NCBI GenBank assembly: GCA_017983795.1
Contig: JAGOAS010000015.1
Coordinates: 1-64,000, forward strand
Reading direction: 5' to 3'
DNA: 64,000 nucleotides
From: Piscinibacter sp.
Lineage (GTDB): Bacteria; Pseudomonadota; Gammaproteobacteria; Burkholderiales; Burkholderiaceae_C
Shown: piece by piece, positions 35,450-44,072 of the stretch
How positions within the stretch are numbered: position 1 is the first letter of the stretch
How the letters are laid out: the number at the start of each line of letters is the position of its first letter
Translations under genes and position numbers: made by a program
Notes under the pieces: model-generated
Database searches by the model: none
What the model saw: only the letters and a program-made list of their open reading frames with translations
Told to the model about the DNA's origin: nothing

Positions 35450-36990
35450 GTCGTCTCCGTCGCGCGGGCGGTCTCGCCCGAGCTGCCCCAGTGCGCGCGG
35501 CACCAGGCGTCCACCGCGGCGCGGTGGTGTTCGTCGTAATGCAGGCCCAGCTTGCTGCGCCGCCACAGCACGTCGTCGGCGCAGCGGGCCCACTCCTCGT
35601 CGTGCAGGAACTGCAGCTCGGCCTCGAACAACCCCGGCGCCACTTCGGCGCCGCGCGGGCGCTGCAGCAGCTCGGTGGCGCGCGAGCCGTAGGCGCGCGC
35701 CAGGCGGCGCACCAGCGGCGTGGGCAGTTCGGGGTGCGCGAGCGCGAGCGCCTGCACGAAGCGGCTGAAGTCGGTGTCGGGCCGCTGCGGCGCGCCGATG
35801 CTGGCGCTGAGGTCGCCGCCGGGCAGGAAGCTGCCTTCGGTCCAGGCGCCGCGCCCGGCCTTCAGCGGTGCGGCCAGCAGGTCGGCGGCCTCCTCCGCGA
35901 GCTTGCGGAACGTAGTGATCTTGCCGCCCCACACACTGAGCAGCGGCGCCTGCGCGGTGTCGAGTTCGAGCGCGTAGTCGCGCGTCACGGCCGAGGGGTC
36001 GCCCGATTCGTCGTCGAGCAGCGAGCGCACGCCCGAGTAGCTCCACACCACGTCGGCCGGCCGCACGGCCTTGGCGAAATAGCGGCTCGCCTGCTCGCAC
36101 AGGTAGGCGATCTCGTCGGCGTCGATCTTCGCCGCGCCGATCGCGCCGTGGTGCTCCACGTCGGTGGTGCCGATCAGCGTGAACTCGCCCTCGTAGGGGA
36201 TGGCGAAGATGATGCGCTTGTCGGGGTTCTGGAAGATGTAGGCGTGCTCGTGCTCGAACATCTTCGGCACGACGATGTGGCTGCCCTTCACCAGGCGCAG
36301 CGATTTCGGCCGCGGCGCATGCGCATGCTCGGCGAGAAACTGCGCCGCCCAGGGCCCGGCGGCGTTGACCAGCGCGCGTGCCTTCACCGTGCGCTCGCGG
36401 CCGTCGTCCGCGCGCAGCGTGGCCTGCCATTGCGTCGCCTCGCGGCGTGCGTCGACGCAGGCGGTGCGCGTCAGCACCGTGGCGCCGCGCGCCTTGGCAT
36501 CGAGCGCGTTGAGCACCACCAGGCGCGCGTCGTCGACCCAGCCGTCGGAATAGACGAAGCCCTTGCGGAAGTCGCGCTTGAGCGGCGCGCCGGCCGGGTG
36601 CGAGCGCAGGTCCACCGTGGTCGAGCCGGGCAGCACCTCGCGGCGCGCGAGGTGGTCGTAGAGGAACAGCCCGGCGCGGATCATCCACACCGGCCGCATG
36701 CCGGGATCGTGCGGCATCACGAAGCGCAGCGGCCACATGATGTGCGGCGCGCTCCTGAGCAGCACCTCGCGCTCGGCCAGCGCCTTGCGCACCAGCGCGA
36801 ACTCGTAGTACTCGAGGTAGCGCAGCCCGCCGTGGATCAGCTTGGTCGACGAGGAGGAGGTGTGCGAGGCGAGGTCGTCCTTCTCGGCCAGCACGACGCG
36901 CAGGCCCCGGCCGGCGCAGTCGCGCGCGATGCCGGCACCGTTGATGCCGCCGCCGACGATCAACACGTCGCAGTCCAGGGATTCGCTCAA
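35440..36990 (-). CDS. glpD: Aerobic glycerol-3-phosphate dehydrogenase
   Basis: A 516-residue FAD enzyme of the inner membrane that oxidises glycerol-3-phosphate to dihydroxyacetone phosphate and feeds quinone. The dinucleotide site CDVLIVGGGINGAGIARDCAGRGL is at the N-terminus; SSSSTKLIHGGLRYLE, ALVNAAGPWAAQFL, TLIGTTDVEH and SVWGGKITTFRKLAE are GlpD signatures. First gene of the minus-strand operon whose later genes import glycerol, and divergent from glpR. Confidence 0.95.
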
Positions 36991-37020
36991 GCTGTCTCCG
37001 CCTCAGGGTTTCGGCGCCAG

Positions 37021-37040
37021 TTCGTTTGTGTTCGTTTTGG
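37021..37040. promoter_or_regulatory. Candidate GlpR operator in glpD-glpR intergenic region
   Basis: TTCGTTTGTGTTCGTTTTGG holds two TTCGTTT copies 10 bases apart (37021-37027 and 37031-37037), with a related GTTTCGG just upstream. DeoR/GlpR-type regulators bind TTCG-rich direct or inverted repeats. The site is between the divergent glpD and glpR starts and is the only A/T-rich patch of the gap, so it probably overlaps promoter elements. Confidence 0.5.
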
Positions 37041-37134
37041 CGCGTCTTTTTTCTTTTTAGCCGACAAACGCGCTTTGGGCAAGCTGGGTAAGCCCTGTGG
37101 TTTTCCCGGAAAGGCTCGCTCTACGCTCGCCGCC

Positions 37135-37896
37135 ATGACGCCCAATCCCCGCCAGTCGGACCTGCTGGAAGAAGTGCGCGCGCGCGGTTCGGTGTCGGTC
37201 GAGGCGCTCGCCGAGCGTTTCGGCGTGACGCTGCAGACCGTGCGCCGCGACGTCAAGCTGCTCTCCGACGAAGGCCTGCTCGCGCGCTTCCACGGCGGCG
37301 TGCGCGTGCCGGCCTCGACCACCGAGAACATCGCCTACCGCCAGCGCCAGAAGCTCAACGAGAGCGCCAAGCAGCGCATCGCGCGCGCGGTGGCCCGCGC
37401 GGTGCCGGAGAACTGCTCGCTGATCATCAACATCGGCACCACCACCGAGGCGATCGCGCGCGAACTGCTGCGCCACAAGGGCCTGCGCGTCATCACCAAC
37501 AACCTCAACGTGGCGGCGATCCTGTCGGACAACCCCGACTGCGAGGTGATCGTCGCCGGCGGCGTGGTGCGCGGCCGCGACCGCGGCATCGTCGGCGAGG
37601 CGACGGTGGATTTCATCGCGCAGTTCAAGGTCGACATCGCGCTGATCGGCATCTCGGCGATCGAGTCCGACGGCACGCTGCGCGACTTCGACTACCGCGA
37701 GGTGAAGGTGGCCAAGGCCATCATCGGCCACTCGCGCGAGGTCTGGCTGGCGGCCGACCACAGCAAGTTCAACCGCCCGGCGATGGTGGAGCTGGCGCGG
37801 CTCGACCAGATCGACGCGCTCTATACCGATGCCGAACCGCCCGCACCCTTCGCATCGCTGCTGGCCGAGGCCGGCGTCACGCTGCATCTCTCATGA
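37135..37896 (+). CDS. glpR: DeoR-family glycerol regulon repressor
   Basis: A 253-residue regulator starting at ATG 37135. The N-terminal helix-turn-helix [36 protein letters not shown] is followed by the sugar-phosphate sensing domain with [26 protein letters not shown] and [14 protein letters not shown]. GlpR proteins respond to glycerol-3-phosphate, which GlpK makes and GlpD removes. It should repress glpDSTPQUV and perhaps glpK. glpK follows after a repeat-containing gap of 76 bases. Confidence 0.94.
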   Translation: MTPNPRQSDLLEEVRARGSVSVEALAERFGVTLQTVRRDVKLLSDEGLLARFHGGVRVPASTTENIAYRQRQKLNESAKQRIARAVARAVPENCSLIINIGTTTEAIARELLRHKGLRVITNNLNVAAILSDNPDCEVIVAGGVVRGRDRGIVGEATVDFIAQFKVDIALIGISAIESDGTLRDFDYREVKVAKAIIGHSREVWLAADHSKFNRPAMVELARLDQIDALYTDAEPPAPFASLLAEAGVTLHLS

Positions 37897-37898
37897 CC

Positions 37899-37961
37899 GC
37901 CCCCCAGTCGCTGCGCTCCTGCCCCCGAGGGGCGCCGTCCGGCTTGGGGCGGCCCAGCGCC
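37899..37961. repeat. Interspersed hairpin repeat, family A copy 1
   Basis: Begins CCCCCCAGTCGCTGCG, continues CTCCTGCCCCCGAGGGGC and ends with CTTGGGGCGGCCC. It closely matches the reverse complement of 60716-60780 and more loosely 62474-62535. It lies between glpR and glpK and can form a CCCC-GA-GGGG hairpin. Confidence 0.75.
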
Positions 37962-37972
37962 GGACACACACC

Positions 37973-39466
37973 ATGAGCAAGTACCTGCTCGCCCTCGACC
38001 AGGGCACCTCCAGCTCGCGCAGCATCGTGTTCGACGCGCAAGGCCGCATCGTCGCGATGGCGCAGCGCGAATTCCGCCAGATCTATCCGCAGCCCGGCTG
38101 GGTGGAGCACGACCCGAAGGAGATCTGGGCCACGCAGCTCGCCACCGCGCAGGAGGCGCTGGCCAAGGCCAGGCTGAAAGCCGGCGACATCGCCTCCATC
38201 GGCATCACCAACCAGCGCGAGACCACGGTGGTGTGGAATCGGCGCACGGGCGAGCCGGTCTACAACGCCATCGTCTGGCAGGACCGGCGCGCCGAGCCCA
38301 CCTGCGCGGCCCTGCGCGCTCGAGGCCTGGAAGACACCTTCAAGCGCAAGACCGGCCTGATCGTCGACGCCTACTTCTCGGGCACCAAGCTGAAGTGGAT
38401 CCTCGACAACGTGGCCGGCGCACGCGCCGCGGCCGAGGCTGGCGAGCTCGCCTTCGGCACCGTCGACAGCTGGCTGATGTGGCAGCTCACCGCAGGTGCC
38501 GTGCACGCGACGGACGTCAGCAACGCCTCGCGCACGCTGATGCTCAACGTGCACACCAACACCTGGGACGAGGAACTGCTGAAGCTCCTCGACGTGCCGG
38601 TGGCGGTGCTGCCGGCGGTGTTCCCGTCGTCGCATGTCTACGGCCACACGAAGGCCGATCTGCTCGGCGCCTCGCTGCCGATCGGCGGCGTCGCCGGCGA
38701 CCAGCAGAGCGCGCTGTTCGGCCAGGCCTGCTTCCGCTCGGGCCTGGCGAAGAATACCTACGGCACCGGCTGCTTCATGCTGATGCACACCGGTGGCCAG
38801 TTCCAGACCTCGGCCAATGGCCTCATCACCACCAGCGCGGCGCAACCGACGGGCATGCCGGAGTTCGCCTTCGAAGGCAGCGTCTTCATCGGCGGCGCGG
38901 TGGTGCAATGGCTGCGCGACGGCCTGCACGCCATCCGGGCCAGCGGCGAGGTGCAGCAGCTCGCGCAGAGCGTGCCCGATTCGGGCGGCGTGATGTTCGT
39001 GCCCGCCTTCACCGGCCTGGGCGCGCCCTACTGGAAGCCCGAGGCGCGCGGCGCCATCGTCGGCCTGACGCGCGGCAGCACGGTGGCGCACATCGCGCGC
39101 GCGGCGCTGGAGAGCATCGCCTTCCAGAGCGCCGCGCTGCTGCAGGCCATGAGCCGCGACGCGGTGGCCAGCGGCGGTGCGCCGGTGGCCGAGTTGCGCG
39201 TCGACGGCGGCGCCTGCGTCAACGACCTGCTGATGCAGTTCCAGGCCGATCTGCTCGGCATCCCGGTGGTGCGGCCGCAGGTGATCGAGACCACCGCGCT
39301 CGGCGCGGCCTATCTTGCCGGGCTGTCCTGCGGCGTCTACAAGAGCCTCGACGAACTCGCGGCGCAGTGGCAGGTGGAGCGCCGCTTCCTGCCGACGCTC
39401 TCGCGCGAGCGTGCGCAGGAGCTGATGCAGCGCTGGGAGCATGCGGTGGCGCAGGCCACGCTCTGA
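37973..39466 (+). CDS. glpK: Glycerol kinase
   Basis: A 497-residue FGGY kinase converting glycerol and ATP to glycerol-3-phosphate in the cytoplasm. The ATG at 37973 gives the expected [17 protein letters not shown] start. Substrate and ATP motifs are [49 protein letters not shown] and [22 protein letters not shown]. Length is normal. It completes the import-phosphorylation-oxidation set with the divergent glp operon. Confidence 0.96.
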   Translation: MSKYLLALDQGTSSSRSIVFDAQGRIVAMAQREFRQIYPQPGWVEHDPKEIWATQLATAQEALAKARLKAGDIASIGITNQRETTVVWNRRTGEPVYNAIVWQDRRAEPTCAALRARGLEDTFKRKTGLIVDAYFSGTKLKWILDNVAGARAAAEAGELAFGTVDSWLMWQLTAGAVHATDVSNASRTLMLNVHTNTWDEELLKLLDVPVAVLPAVFPSSHVYGHTKADLLGASLPIGGVAGDQQSALFGQACFRSGLAKNTYGTGCFMLMHTGGQFQTSANGLITTSAAQPTGMPEFAFEGSVFIGGAVVQWLRDGLHAIRASGEVQQLAQSVPDSGGVMFVPAFTGLGAPYWKPEARGAIVGLTRGSTVAHIARAALESIAFQSAALLQAMSRDAVASGGAPVAELRVDGGACVNDLLMQFQADLLGIPVVRPQVIETTALGAAYLAGLSCGVYKSLDELAAQWQVERRFLPTLSRERAQELMQRWEHAVAQATL

Positions 39467-39471
39467 TCCCT

Positions 39472-39564
39472 GTTCGGGCTGATGGATCCCGTTCGGGCTG
39501 AGCCTGTCGAAGCCCGGCCGAGGTGCAGCGCGGGGCCCAACGACCAAGCTCAGGGCGAACGGAG
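39472..39564. repeat. Interspersed inverted repeat, family B
   Basis: Two direct copies of GTTCGGGCTGA (39472-39482 and 39491-39501). The second continues GCCTGTCGAAGCCC and is inverted at 39545-39563 as CAAGCTCAGGGCGAACGGA. The TTCGGGCTGAGC..GTCGAAGCC core is a widespread Burkholderiales intergenic repeat. Located between convergent glpK and the DUF4148 gene, it may serve as a bidirectional terminator. Confidence 0.65.
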
Positions 39565-39569
39565 GCTAC

Positions 39570-39950
39570 TTACTTCGCCGCGCGCGCCACGCCGTTGTCG
39601 ATCGCGCGCAGCCCCGCGGCGCGGATCTGCTCGAGCTGCGCCGGCGTGGCCACGCGCACCATGCCGTCGTCGCTGCCGACCAGGCCCAGGCGCAGCGCCT
39701 CGCGCGCCTCGGCCTGCACCTGGGCGCGGCTCAGCGTCGACACGGCCTGCGGCGCCGGCGAGGCTTCGTTGGCGGTGGCTTCGGCGGCCGGCGCGGCCTT
39801 CAGCGTGGCGATCACTTCGCTGCGGGTCAGCTTGGCGGGCGCCTGGTACTTGGGCGCGGGGAAGTCCTGCGTGCCTTCCTGCGCGAACGCAGCGCCGGCA
39901 CCGGCGAAGGAGAGGACGAGGGCGGTGGCGATCAGGGTCTTGGCATTCAT
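39570..39950 (-). CDS. DUF4148-type secreted protein
   Basis: A 126-residue exported protein with a clean signal peptide (MNAKTLIATALVLSFAGAGAAFAQ). The mature part has LTRSEVIATLKAA and LSRAQVQAEAREALRLGL, the paired SRAQVxAE motif typical of DUF4148. Such proteins often sit by metal-responsive two-component systems in Burkholderiales. It is divergent from one here, with a cop-box-like sequence between. Function unknown. Confidence 0.8.
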   Translation of the reverse strand: MNAKTLIATALVLSFAGAGAAFAQEGTQDFPAPKYQAPAKLTRSEVIATLKAAPAAEATANEASPAPQAVSTLSRAQVQAEAREALRLGLVGSDDGMVRVATPAQLEQIRAAGLRAIDNGVARAAK

Positions 39951-40049
39951 GGCTGTGTCCTTTGCATTTCGGGTTGAAGCGGCGCCGGAATCGTCGTCGG
40001 CGTGGGGTGAACTCTAGGAAGCGACTCTCGTGCTTTCCCGGACAGGCAG

Positions 40050-40066
40050 ATGACAAATTCGTAATC
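40050..40066. promoter_or_regulatory. cop-box-like operator between DUF4148 gene and heavy-metal regulator
   Basis: ATGACAAATTCGTAATC is an imperfect palindrome close to the CusR/CopR-type site (TGACAnnTTnGTAAT). It lies 34 bases before the response regulator start and 99 bases from the divergent DUF4148 start, placed to control both. Confidence 0.5.
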
Positions 40067-40100
40067 CGGCGCGCGGCGCGGAAGTGCGAACATGCGCGCC

Positions 40101-40790
40101 ATGCGATTGCTCGTGATCGAAGACGAACCCAAGCTCGCCGACTACCTGCACAAGGGTCTGTCGGAGAACGGCCACGTCGTCGACGTGGCGCGCGACGGCA
40201 TCCAGGGCCGCCTGCTCGCCTGCGAGGGCGAGTACGACCTGGTGCTGCTCGACCTGATGCTGCCCGGCGTCGACGGCTTCGGCGTGTTGAAGGCGATGCG
40301 CGAGCGCGGTGGCCAGACGCCGGTGCTGATGCTGACGGCGCGCGACAAGGTCGAAGACCGTGTGCGCGGCCTGCAGGAAGGTGCGGACGACTACCTCGTC
40401 AAGCCCTTCGCCTTCTCCGAACTGCTGGCGCGCGTGGGCGCGCTGCTGCGCCGCGGCGGCGGCAACAGCGCGGCCAACGCCACGCAGCTGCGCCTGGCCG
40501 ATCTCGACCTCGACCTCGCCAGCCGCAAGGCGCACCGCGCCGGCGCGCGGCTGGACCTCACCGCCAAGGAGTTCACGCTGCTGACCCTGCTGCTGCGCCG
40601 GCGCGGCCAGGTGCTCTCGCGCACCACGCTGGCCGAGCAGGTGTGGGACATGAATTTCGACTCCGACACCAACGTCGTCGAAGTGGCGGTGCGCCGCCTG
40701 CGCGCCAAGCTCGACGATCCCTTCGCCAACAAGCTGCTGCACACCGTGCGCGGCATGGGCTACGTGCTCGAAGACCGCTCGGCGCCATGA
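40101..40790 (+). CDS. Heavy-metal-type response regulator (CusR/CzcR/IrlR family)
   Basis: A 229-residue OmpR-family regulator. ATG 40101 gives the usual [16 protein letters not shown] start; ATG 40092 is an alternative. D51 in [13 protein letters not shown] is the phosphoacceptor, with T79 and K101 ([10 protein letters not shown]). The winged helix has [56 protein letters not shown], the hallmark of the CusR/CzcR group. The kinase gene overlaps by 4 bases. Which metal it senses cannot be told; no efflux genes are adjacent. Confidence 0.93.
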   Translation: MRLLVIEDEPKLADYLHKGLSENGHVVDVARDGIQGRLLACEGEYDLVLLDLMLPGVDGFGVLKAMRERGGQTPVLMLTARDKVEDRVRGLQEGADDYLVKPFAFSELLARVGALLRRGGGNSAANATQLRLADLDLDLASRKAHRAGARLDLTAKEFTLLTLLLRRRGQVLSRTTLAEQVWDMNFDSDTNVVEVAVRRLRAKLDDPFANKLLHTVRGMGYVLEDRSAP

Positions 40791-42142
40791 GCGACACCCT
40801 CTGCAGCCACTCGATCAGCCGGCTTCTCGCGCGCAAGCTGGCCGTCGTCACCATGGTGGTGCTGGCGCTGCTATTCGCCGGCGCCTGGGCTTCGGTGCGC
40901 ATGCTCATCAAGGAGAAGAACCAGGAAGAGGCGCTCTACCGCAGCAACGTGATCGCGCAGATCCTCGCCCGCGAAGCGGGCAACGGCGGCGAAGCGGCCT
41001 GCCTGGCGCGCGTGCGCGCCGACGCGCCGATGCGCGCCAACACGCGGCTCGAGCTGTGGCGCGCCGACGGCAGCCTGCTCTACGCGGACGCCCGCAGCGG
41101 CGTGCACGCGATGTCGGCCCACACCCATGCCATCGACTTCGACGTCCCCGCGCCGCAGTTGTCCGGCGGCGTGCTGAAGGCGCGCTACACGATGGATTTC
41201 GCCGGCGACGCCAAGTTCGGCAACCAGTGGGTGCTCGTCTTCGTGGTCGTCACGCTGCTGGCCGGCGTGCTGGTGGCCGCCGGCAGCCGCTGGCACGTGC
41301 GGCGCGCGCTGCAGCCGCTGCATGCGCTGGCCGCGCAGACGCGCGCCATCTCGCCGAGCCGGCTCGACCAGCGCCTGCACCTGGCCGACCCGGCCGAGGA
41401 ACTGCTGCCCTGGGTCGAGCAGTTCAACGCGCTGATGGACCGGCTCGAGCGGGCGGTGTCGCAGCTGGAGGCTTTCAACGCCGACGTGGCGCACGAGCTG
41501 CGCACGCCGCTGGCCGCGCTGATCGGCCACACCGAGGTGGCGCTGTCGCGCGAGCGGTCGGCCGAGGAGCTGCACGAGACCCTGCTGAGCAGCCTCGAGG
41601 AGGCGCAGCGCCTGTCGGCGATGGTCAACGACATGCTGTTCCTCTCGCAGGCCGACCGCGGCGCGACCGCGCGGCGCGGCGCGCCCACGAGCCTGGCGGC
41701 GCTGGCGGCGCAGGTGGTGGAGTTCCACGAGGGCGTCGCCGAGGAGGCCGGGCTGGCCATGCGCATCGAGGGCGATGCGCAGGCCGCGGTCGACGAGCCG
41801 CTGGTCAAGCGCGCGCTCTCCAACCTGCTGTCCAACGCGATTCGCTACGCGCCGCGCGGCTCCACGCTGGTGCTGCGCATCGCGCCGGAGGAGGGGCAGC
41901 AGCTGCGCGTCGAGGTCGAGAACGCCGGCGAGACGATCGCGCCGCAGCACCTGCCGCGCCTGTTCGACCGCTTCTTCCGCGCCGACGCGGCGCGCTGCTG
42001 CGACGGCCGCGACGGCCAGGCCCACCACGGCCTGGGGCTGGCCATCGTCGCGGCCATCGCGCGCATGCACGGCGGCCGGCCGCTGGCCGAATCCTGCCAA
42101 GGGCGCACGCGCGTCGGCTTCACGCTGCTGGCGCAGGGCTGA
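40787..42142 (+). CDS. Heavy-metal-type sensor histidine kinase
   Basis: A 451-residue kinase starting ATGA-overlapped with its regulator. Transmembrane helices at about 17-39 and 148-168 flank a short periplasmic sensor with several His ([12 protein letters not shown]). HAMP and dimerisation regions follow, with H236 in [23 protein letters not shown] box [14 protein letters not shown] and G2 [16 protein letters not shown] are intact. In CusS-type kinases the sensor domain binds Cu/Ag; the His cluster here fits metal sensing but is not proof. Confidence 0.92.
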   Translation: MSDTLCSHSISRLLARKLAVVTMVVLALLFAGAWASVRMLIKEKNQEEALYRSNVIAQILAREAGNGGEAACLARVRADAPMRANTRLELWRADGSLLYADARSGVHAMSAHTHAIDFDVPAPQLSGGVLKARYTMDFAGDAKFGNQWVLVFVVVTLLAGVLVAAGSRWHVRRALQPLHALAAQTRAISPSRLDQRLHLADPAEELLPWVEQFNALMDRLERAVSQLEAFNADVAHELRTPLAALIGHTEVALSRERSAEELHETLLSSLEEAQRLSAMVNDMLFLSQADRGATARRGAPTSLAALAAQVVEFHEGVAEEAGLAMRIEGDAQAAVDEPLVKRALSNLLSNAIRYAPRGSTLVLRIAPEEGQQLRVEVENAGETIAPQHLPRLFDRFFRADAARCCDGRDGQAHHGLGLAIVAAIARMHGGRPLAESCQGRTRVGFTLLAQG

Positions 42143-42174
42143 GGTGCGCGCGGGAGTTCTGGCGCCTCTGCCCT

Positions 42175-42189
42175 TGCATCGCGGATGCA
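42175..42189 (+). promoter_or_regulatory. Inverted repeat before vapB remnant
   Basis: TGCATC-GCG-GATGCA is a perfect 6-base inverted repeat 20 bases upstream of the vapB ATG, followed by TGTATC as a possible -10. Toxin-antitoxin loci are autoregulated through such palindromes. The operator seems intact although the genes are not. Confidence 0.4.
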
Positions 42190-42209
42190 GAAATCTGTAT
42201 CGTCGCTTG

Positions 42210-42446
42210 ATGAAAACCACCCTGGATCTCGATGATCAGCTTCTCGCCGACGCCAAGGCGTTTGCGGCCCAGCAGCGCACGAGTCTGACGCGCGTGATCG
42301 AAGAAAGGCTGCAACTGCGACTTCACGCGAAGGCCGCTGCCGCGGAGCGGCAGCGGGTCCGCCTGATGTCAGCGTGCTCGTCGCTGCGTCGCGCGCCGAT
42401 CACCCGCACCATGCCGTGGCGCGCGCCTGGCTCGAGGAGGCCCTGA
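42210..42446 (+). pseudogene. vapB: VapB-type antitoxin remnant, fused out of frame into vapC
   Basis: The frame encodes 78 residues. The first about 50 (MKTTLDLDDQLLADAKAFAAQQRTSLTRVIEERLQLRL) form a normal ribbon-helix-helix VapB N-terminus. After LHAKAAAAERQRVR the DNA is already the start of vapC: the alternate frame from 42365 reads DVSVLVAASRADHPHHA. The antitoxin C-terminus, which should wrap the toxin, is therefore missing, and the frame runs on as unrelated sequence to 42446. A deletion joining mid-vapB to early vapC is the simplest explanation. Confidence 0.75.
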
Positions 42447-42741
42447 CCGCGTCCGGGGCGGGTGCAGCCTTCGCGCTGATGCCGGTGGTGCTGGCCGGCT
42501 TCCTGCGGCTGGTGACCAGCCCGAAGATCTTTCATCTGGCGACGCCGGTCGAAGATGCCGTGGCCTTCGTCGATGCGCTGCTGGCATCGCCCGGCGTGCG
42601 ACTGGCGGCCCTGGGTCCGGAGTGGCCAAGACTGCGGCAGCTGTCGCCCACTCGGGCGAGCACCTCGTCAGCTTCGATCGGGACGTCAGGAAGCTGCTCG
42701 CGCGCAGCCAGTTCACGCTGCTGCAGAATCGCGCCGCATGA
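42365..42741 (+). pseudogene. vapC: VapC-type PIN-domain toxin remnant with 5' loss and internal frameshift
   Basis: PIN-domain sequence without a start codon of its own: DVSVLVAASRADHPHHAVARAWLEEAL opens directly after the vapB remnant. The frame continues through FLRLVTSPKIFHLATPVEDAVAFVDALLASPGVRLAALGPEWPRL, then the match jumps to the +2 frame. There AAAVAHSGEHLVSFDRDVRKLLARSQFTLLQ gives the normal C-terminus and stops at 42739-42741. The stretch carrying central acidic residues between GPEWP and AAAVAHSGEH appears deleted with a frame change near 42625-42640. It is almost certainly inactive. Confidence 0.78.
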
Positions 42742-43379
42742 TGCAACTGCACTACTTTCCCGGCAACGCCAGCATGACGCCGCACATGCTGCTCGAGGAG
42801 CTGGGCGTGCCGCACCAGCTTGTGCTGGTCGACCGCGCGAACAACGGCCAGCGTTCGCCCGCCTACCTGGCGCTCAACCCGAACGGCAAGATCCCGGTGC
42901 TGGTCGACGGCGCGCTGGTGCTCTACGAGACCGCGGCGATCGTGCTGCACCTGGTCGACACGCACCCGCAGGCACGGCTCGCGCCGGCCGTCGGCACAGC
43001 CGAGCGCGCCGTGTTCTACAAGTGGCTGATGTGGCTGTCGAACACGCTGCAGGCCGAGATGCCGCTGTACTACTACAGCGAGCGCTGGGCCGACGGCGCG
43101 GAGGGCGCGGCGCAGGTGAAGCGGCATGCCGAGTTGCACATCGCCGCGCTGATCGACCAGCTCGAGGCCGAGCTGGCGCGCCATGGCGGGCCGTGGTTCG
43201 GGGGCGAGCGCTTCAGCGCGCTCGACCCCTACGTGCTGATGCTGTGCCGCTGGACGCGCGGTATGGCGCGCCCGGCGCGCACGCTGCCGCGCCTGGGCGA
43301 GTATCTGCAGCGCATGCTGGCGCGGCCCGCGGTGCAGCGTGTATTCGCCAGCGAAGGGCTGACGCAGCCCTACGTCTGA
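42738..43379 (+). CDS. Glutathione S-transferase family protein
   Basis: A 213-residue cytosolic protein. ATG 42738 overlaps the end of the vapC remnant, and a second ATG follows at 42741. The N-terminal thioredoxin fold has LHYFPGNASMTPHMLLEELGVPHQLVLVD, NPNGKIPVLVDGALVLYETAAIVLHL (cis-Pro and the YETAA glutathione-binding element). The helical C-terminal domain has FGGERFSALDPYVLMLCRWTRG. Likely a beta-class-like or theta-like GST; substrate unknown. Confidence 0.9.
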   Translation: MMQLHYFPGNASMTPHMLLEELGVPHQLVLVDRANNGQRSPAYLALNPNGKIPVLVDGALVLYETAAIVLHLVDTHPQARLAPAVGTAERAVFYKWLMWLSNTLQAEMPLYYYSERWADGAEGAAQVKRHAELHIAALIDQLEAELARHGGPWFGGERFSALDPYVLMLCRWTRGMARPARTLPRLGEYLQRMLARPAVQRVFASEGLTQPYV

Positions 43380-44029
43380 GCCGGCGCCGCCGGCAGGCCC
43401 ACCGTCTGCGCCAGCAGCAACTGCTGGTCGGCGCCCAGGCCCATCGCGGCGGCGAGCGCGCGGTGGTCGAACCAGGCGCGGATCACCGCGGCCAGGCCCT
43501 GCGCGGCGCAGGCGAGGTAGACGTTCTGCGCCATCGCGCCGGCGGCGGTGAACGCGAAGGCCTCGCGCTGCGCGGCCGGCACCATCTTCATGCGCGCGTG
43601 GTCGGCCACGTAAACGAGGTCCAGCGGCGCGCTGTCGACGAAATCCTGGTAGCCGGTGACGCGCCGCACGTCGCTCGCGGCGACGTGCAGCAGCGCATGC
43701 GCGGCCGGGTCGTAGCGGTACAGGCCGTCGGCCATGGCGGCGTAGACGTCGACCTCCTGCGCGTTCAGCGCGCTCGGCGCGGTGCGGCCGCCGAGCTCGG
43801 GCCGGTTGATGCCGGCGGCGGCCCAGAGCAGATCGGCAAGCTGCTGCGGCGTGAGCGGCCCGGGCGCGAACTCGCGCTGCGACTGGCGCTGCATCAGCGC
43901 CTCGACGAGCGGCTTGCCGCCATGCCGGCGCGCGGCGGGCAGCGTGATGGTGCGTGCGGCATCGGCCGGCGCGCCGTGCGGCTTCAACTGGCCCAGCATG
44001 CCGAGGGCGAGCTTGGTGAGGGTATTCAT
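43370..44029 (-). CDS. SagB/ThcOx-type nitroreductase family protein
   Basis: A 219-residue flavoprotein starting at ATG 44029. It has LMQRQSQREFAPGPLTPQQLADLLWAAAGINRP (FMN-phosphate loop), RTAPSALNAQEVDVYAAMADGLYRYDP (typical SagB block), and AFTAAGAMAQNVYLACAAQGLAAVIRAWFD near the end. The N-terminal segment MNTLTKLALGMLGQLKP is weakly hydrophobic. SagB-like enzymes oxidise azolines in peptide modification, but many relatives are lone reductases as here: no YcaO or precursor peptide was found nearby. Convergent with the GST gene (10-base overlap). Confidence 0.85.
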   Translation of the reverse strand: MNTLTKLALGMLGQLKPHGAPADAARTITLPAARRHGGKPLVEALMQRQSQREFAPGPLTPQQLADLLWAAAGINRPELGGRTAPSALNAQEVDVYAAMADGLYRYDPAAHALLHVAASDVRRVTGYQDFVDSAPLDLVYVADHARMKMVPAAQREAFAFTAAGAMAQNVYLACAAQGLAAVIRAWFDHRALAAAMGLGADQQLLLAQTVGLPAAPAQT

Positions 44030-44072
44030 CGCGCCAGCGTAGGCCGGCGCGCGCCGGCGGCATTGCGTGGCG

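Noticed and set aside
43370-44029. Possible azoline-forming RiPP enzyme (SagB)
   Set aside because: No YcaO partner, precursor peptide or exporter was found within several kilobases. A stand-alone nitroreductase-like role is more likely.
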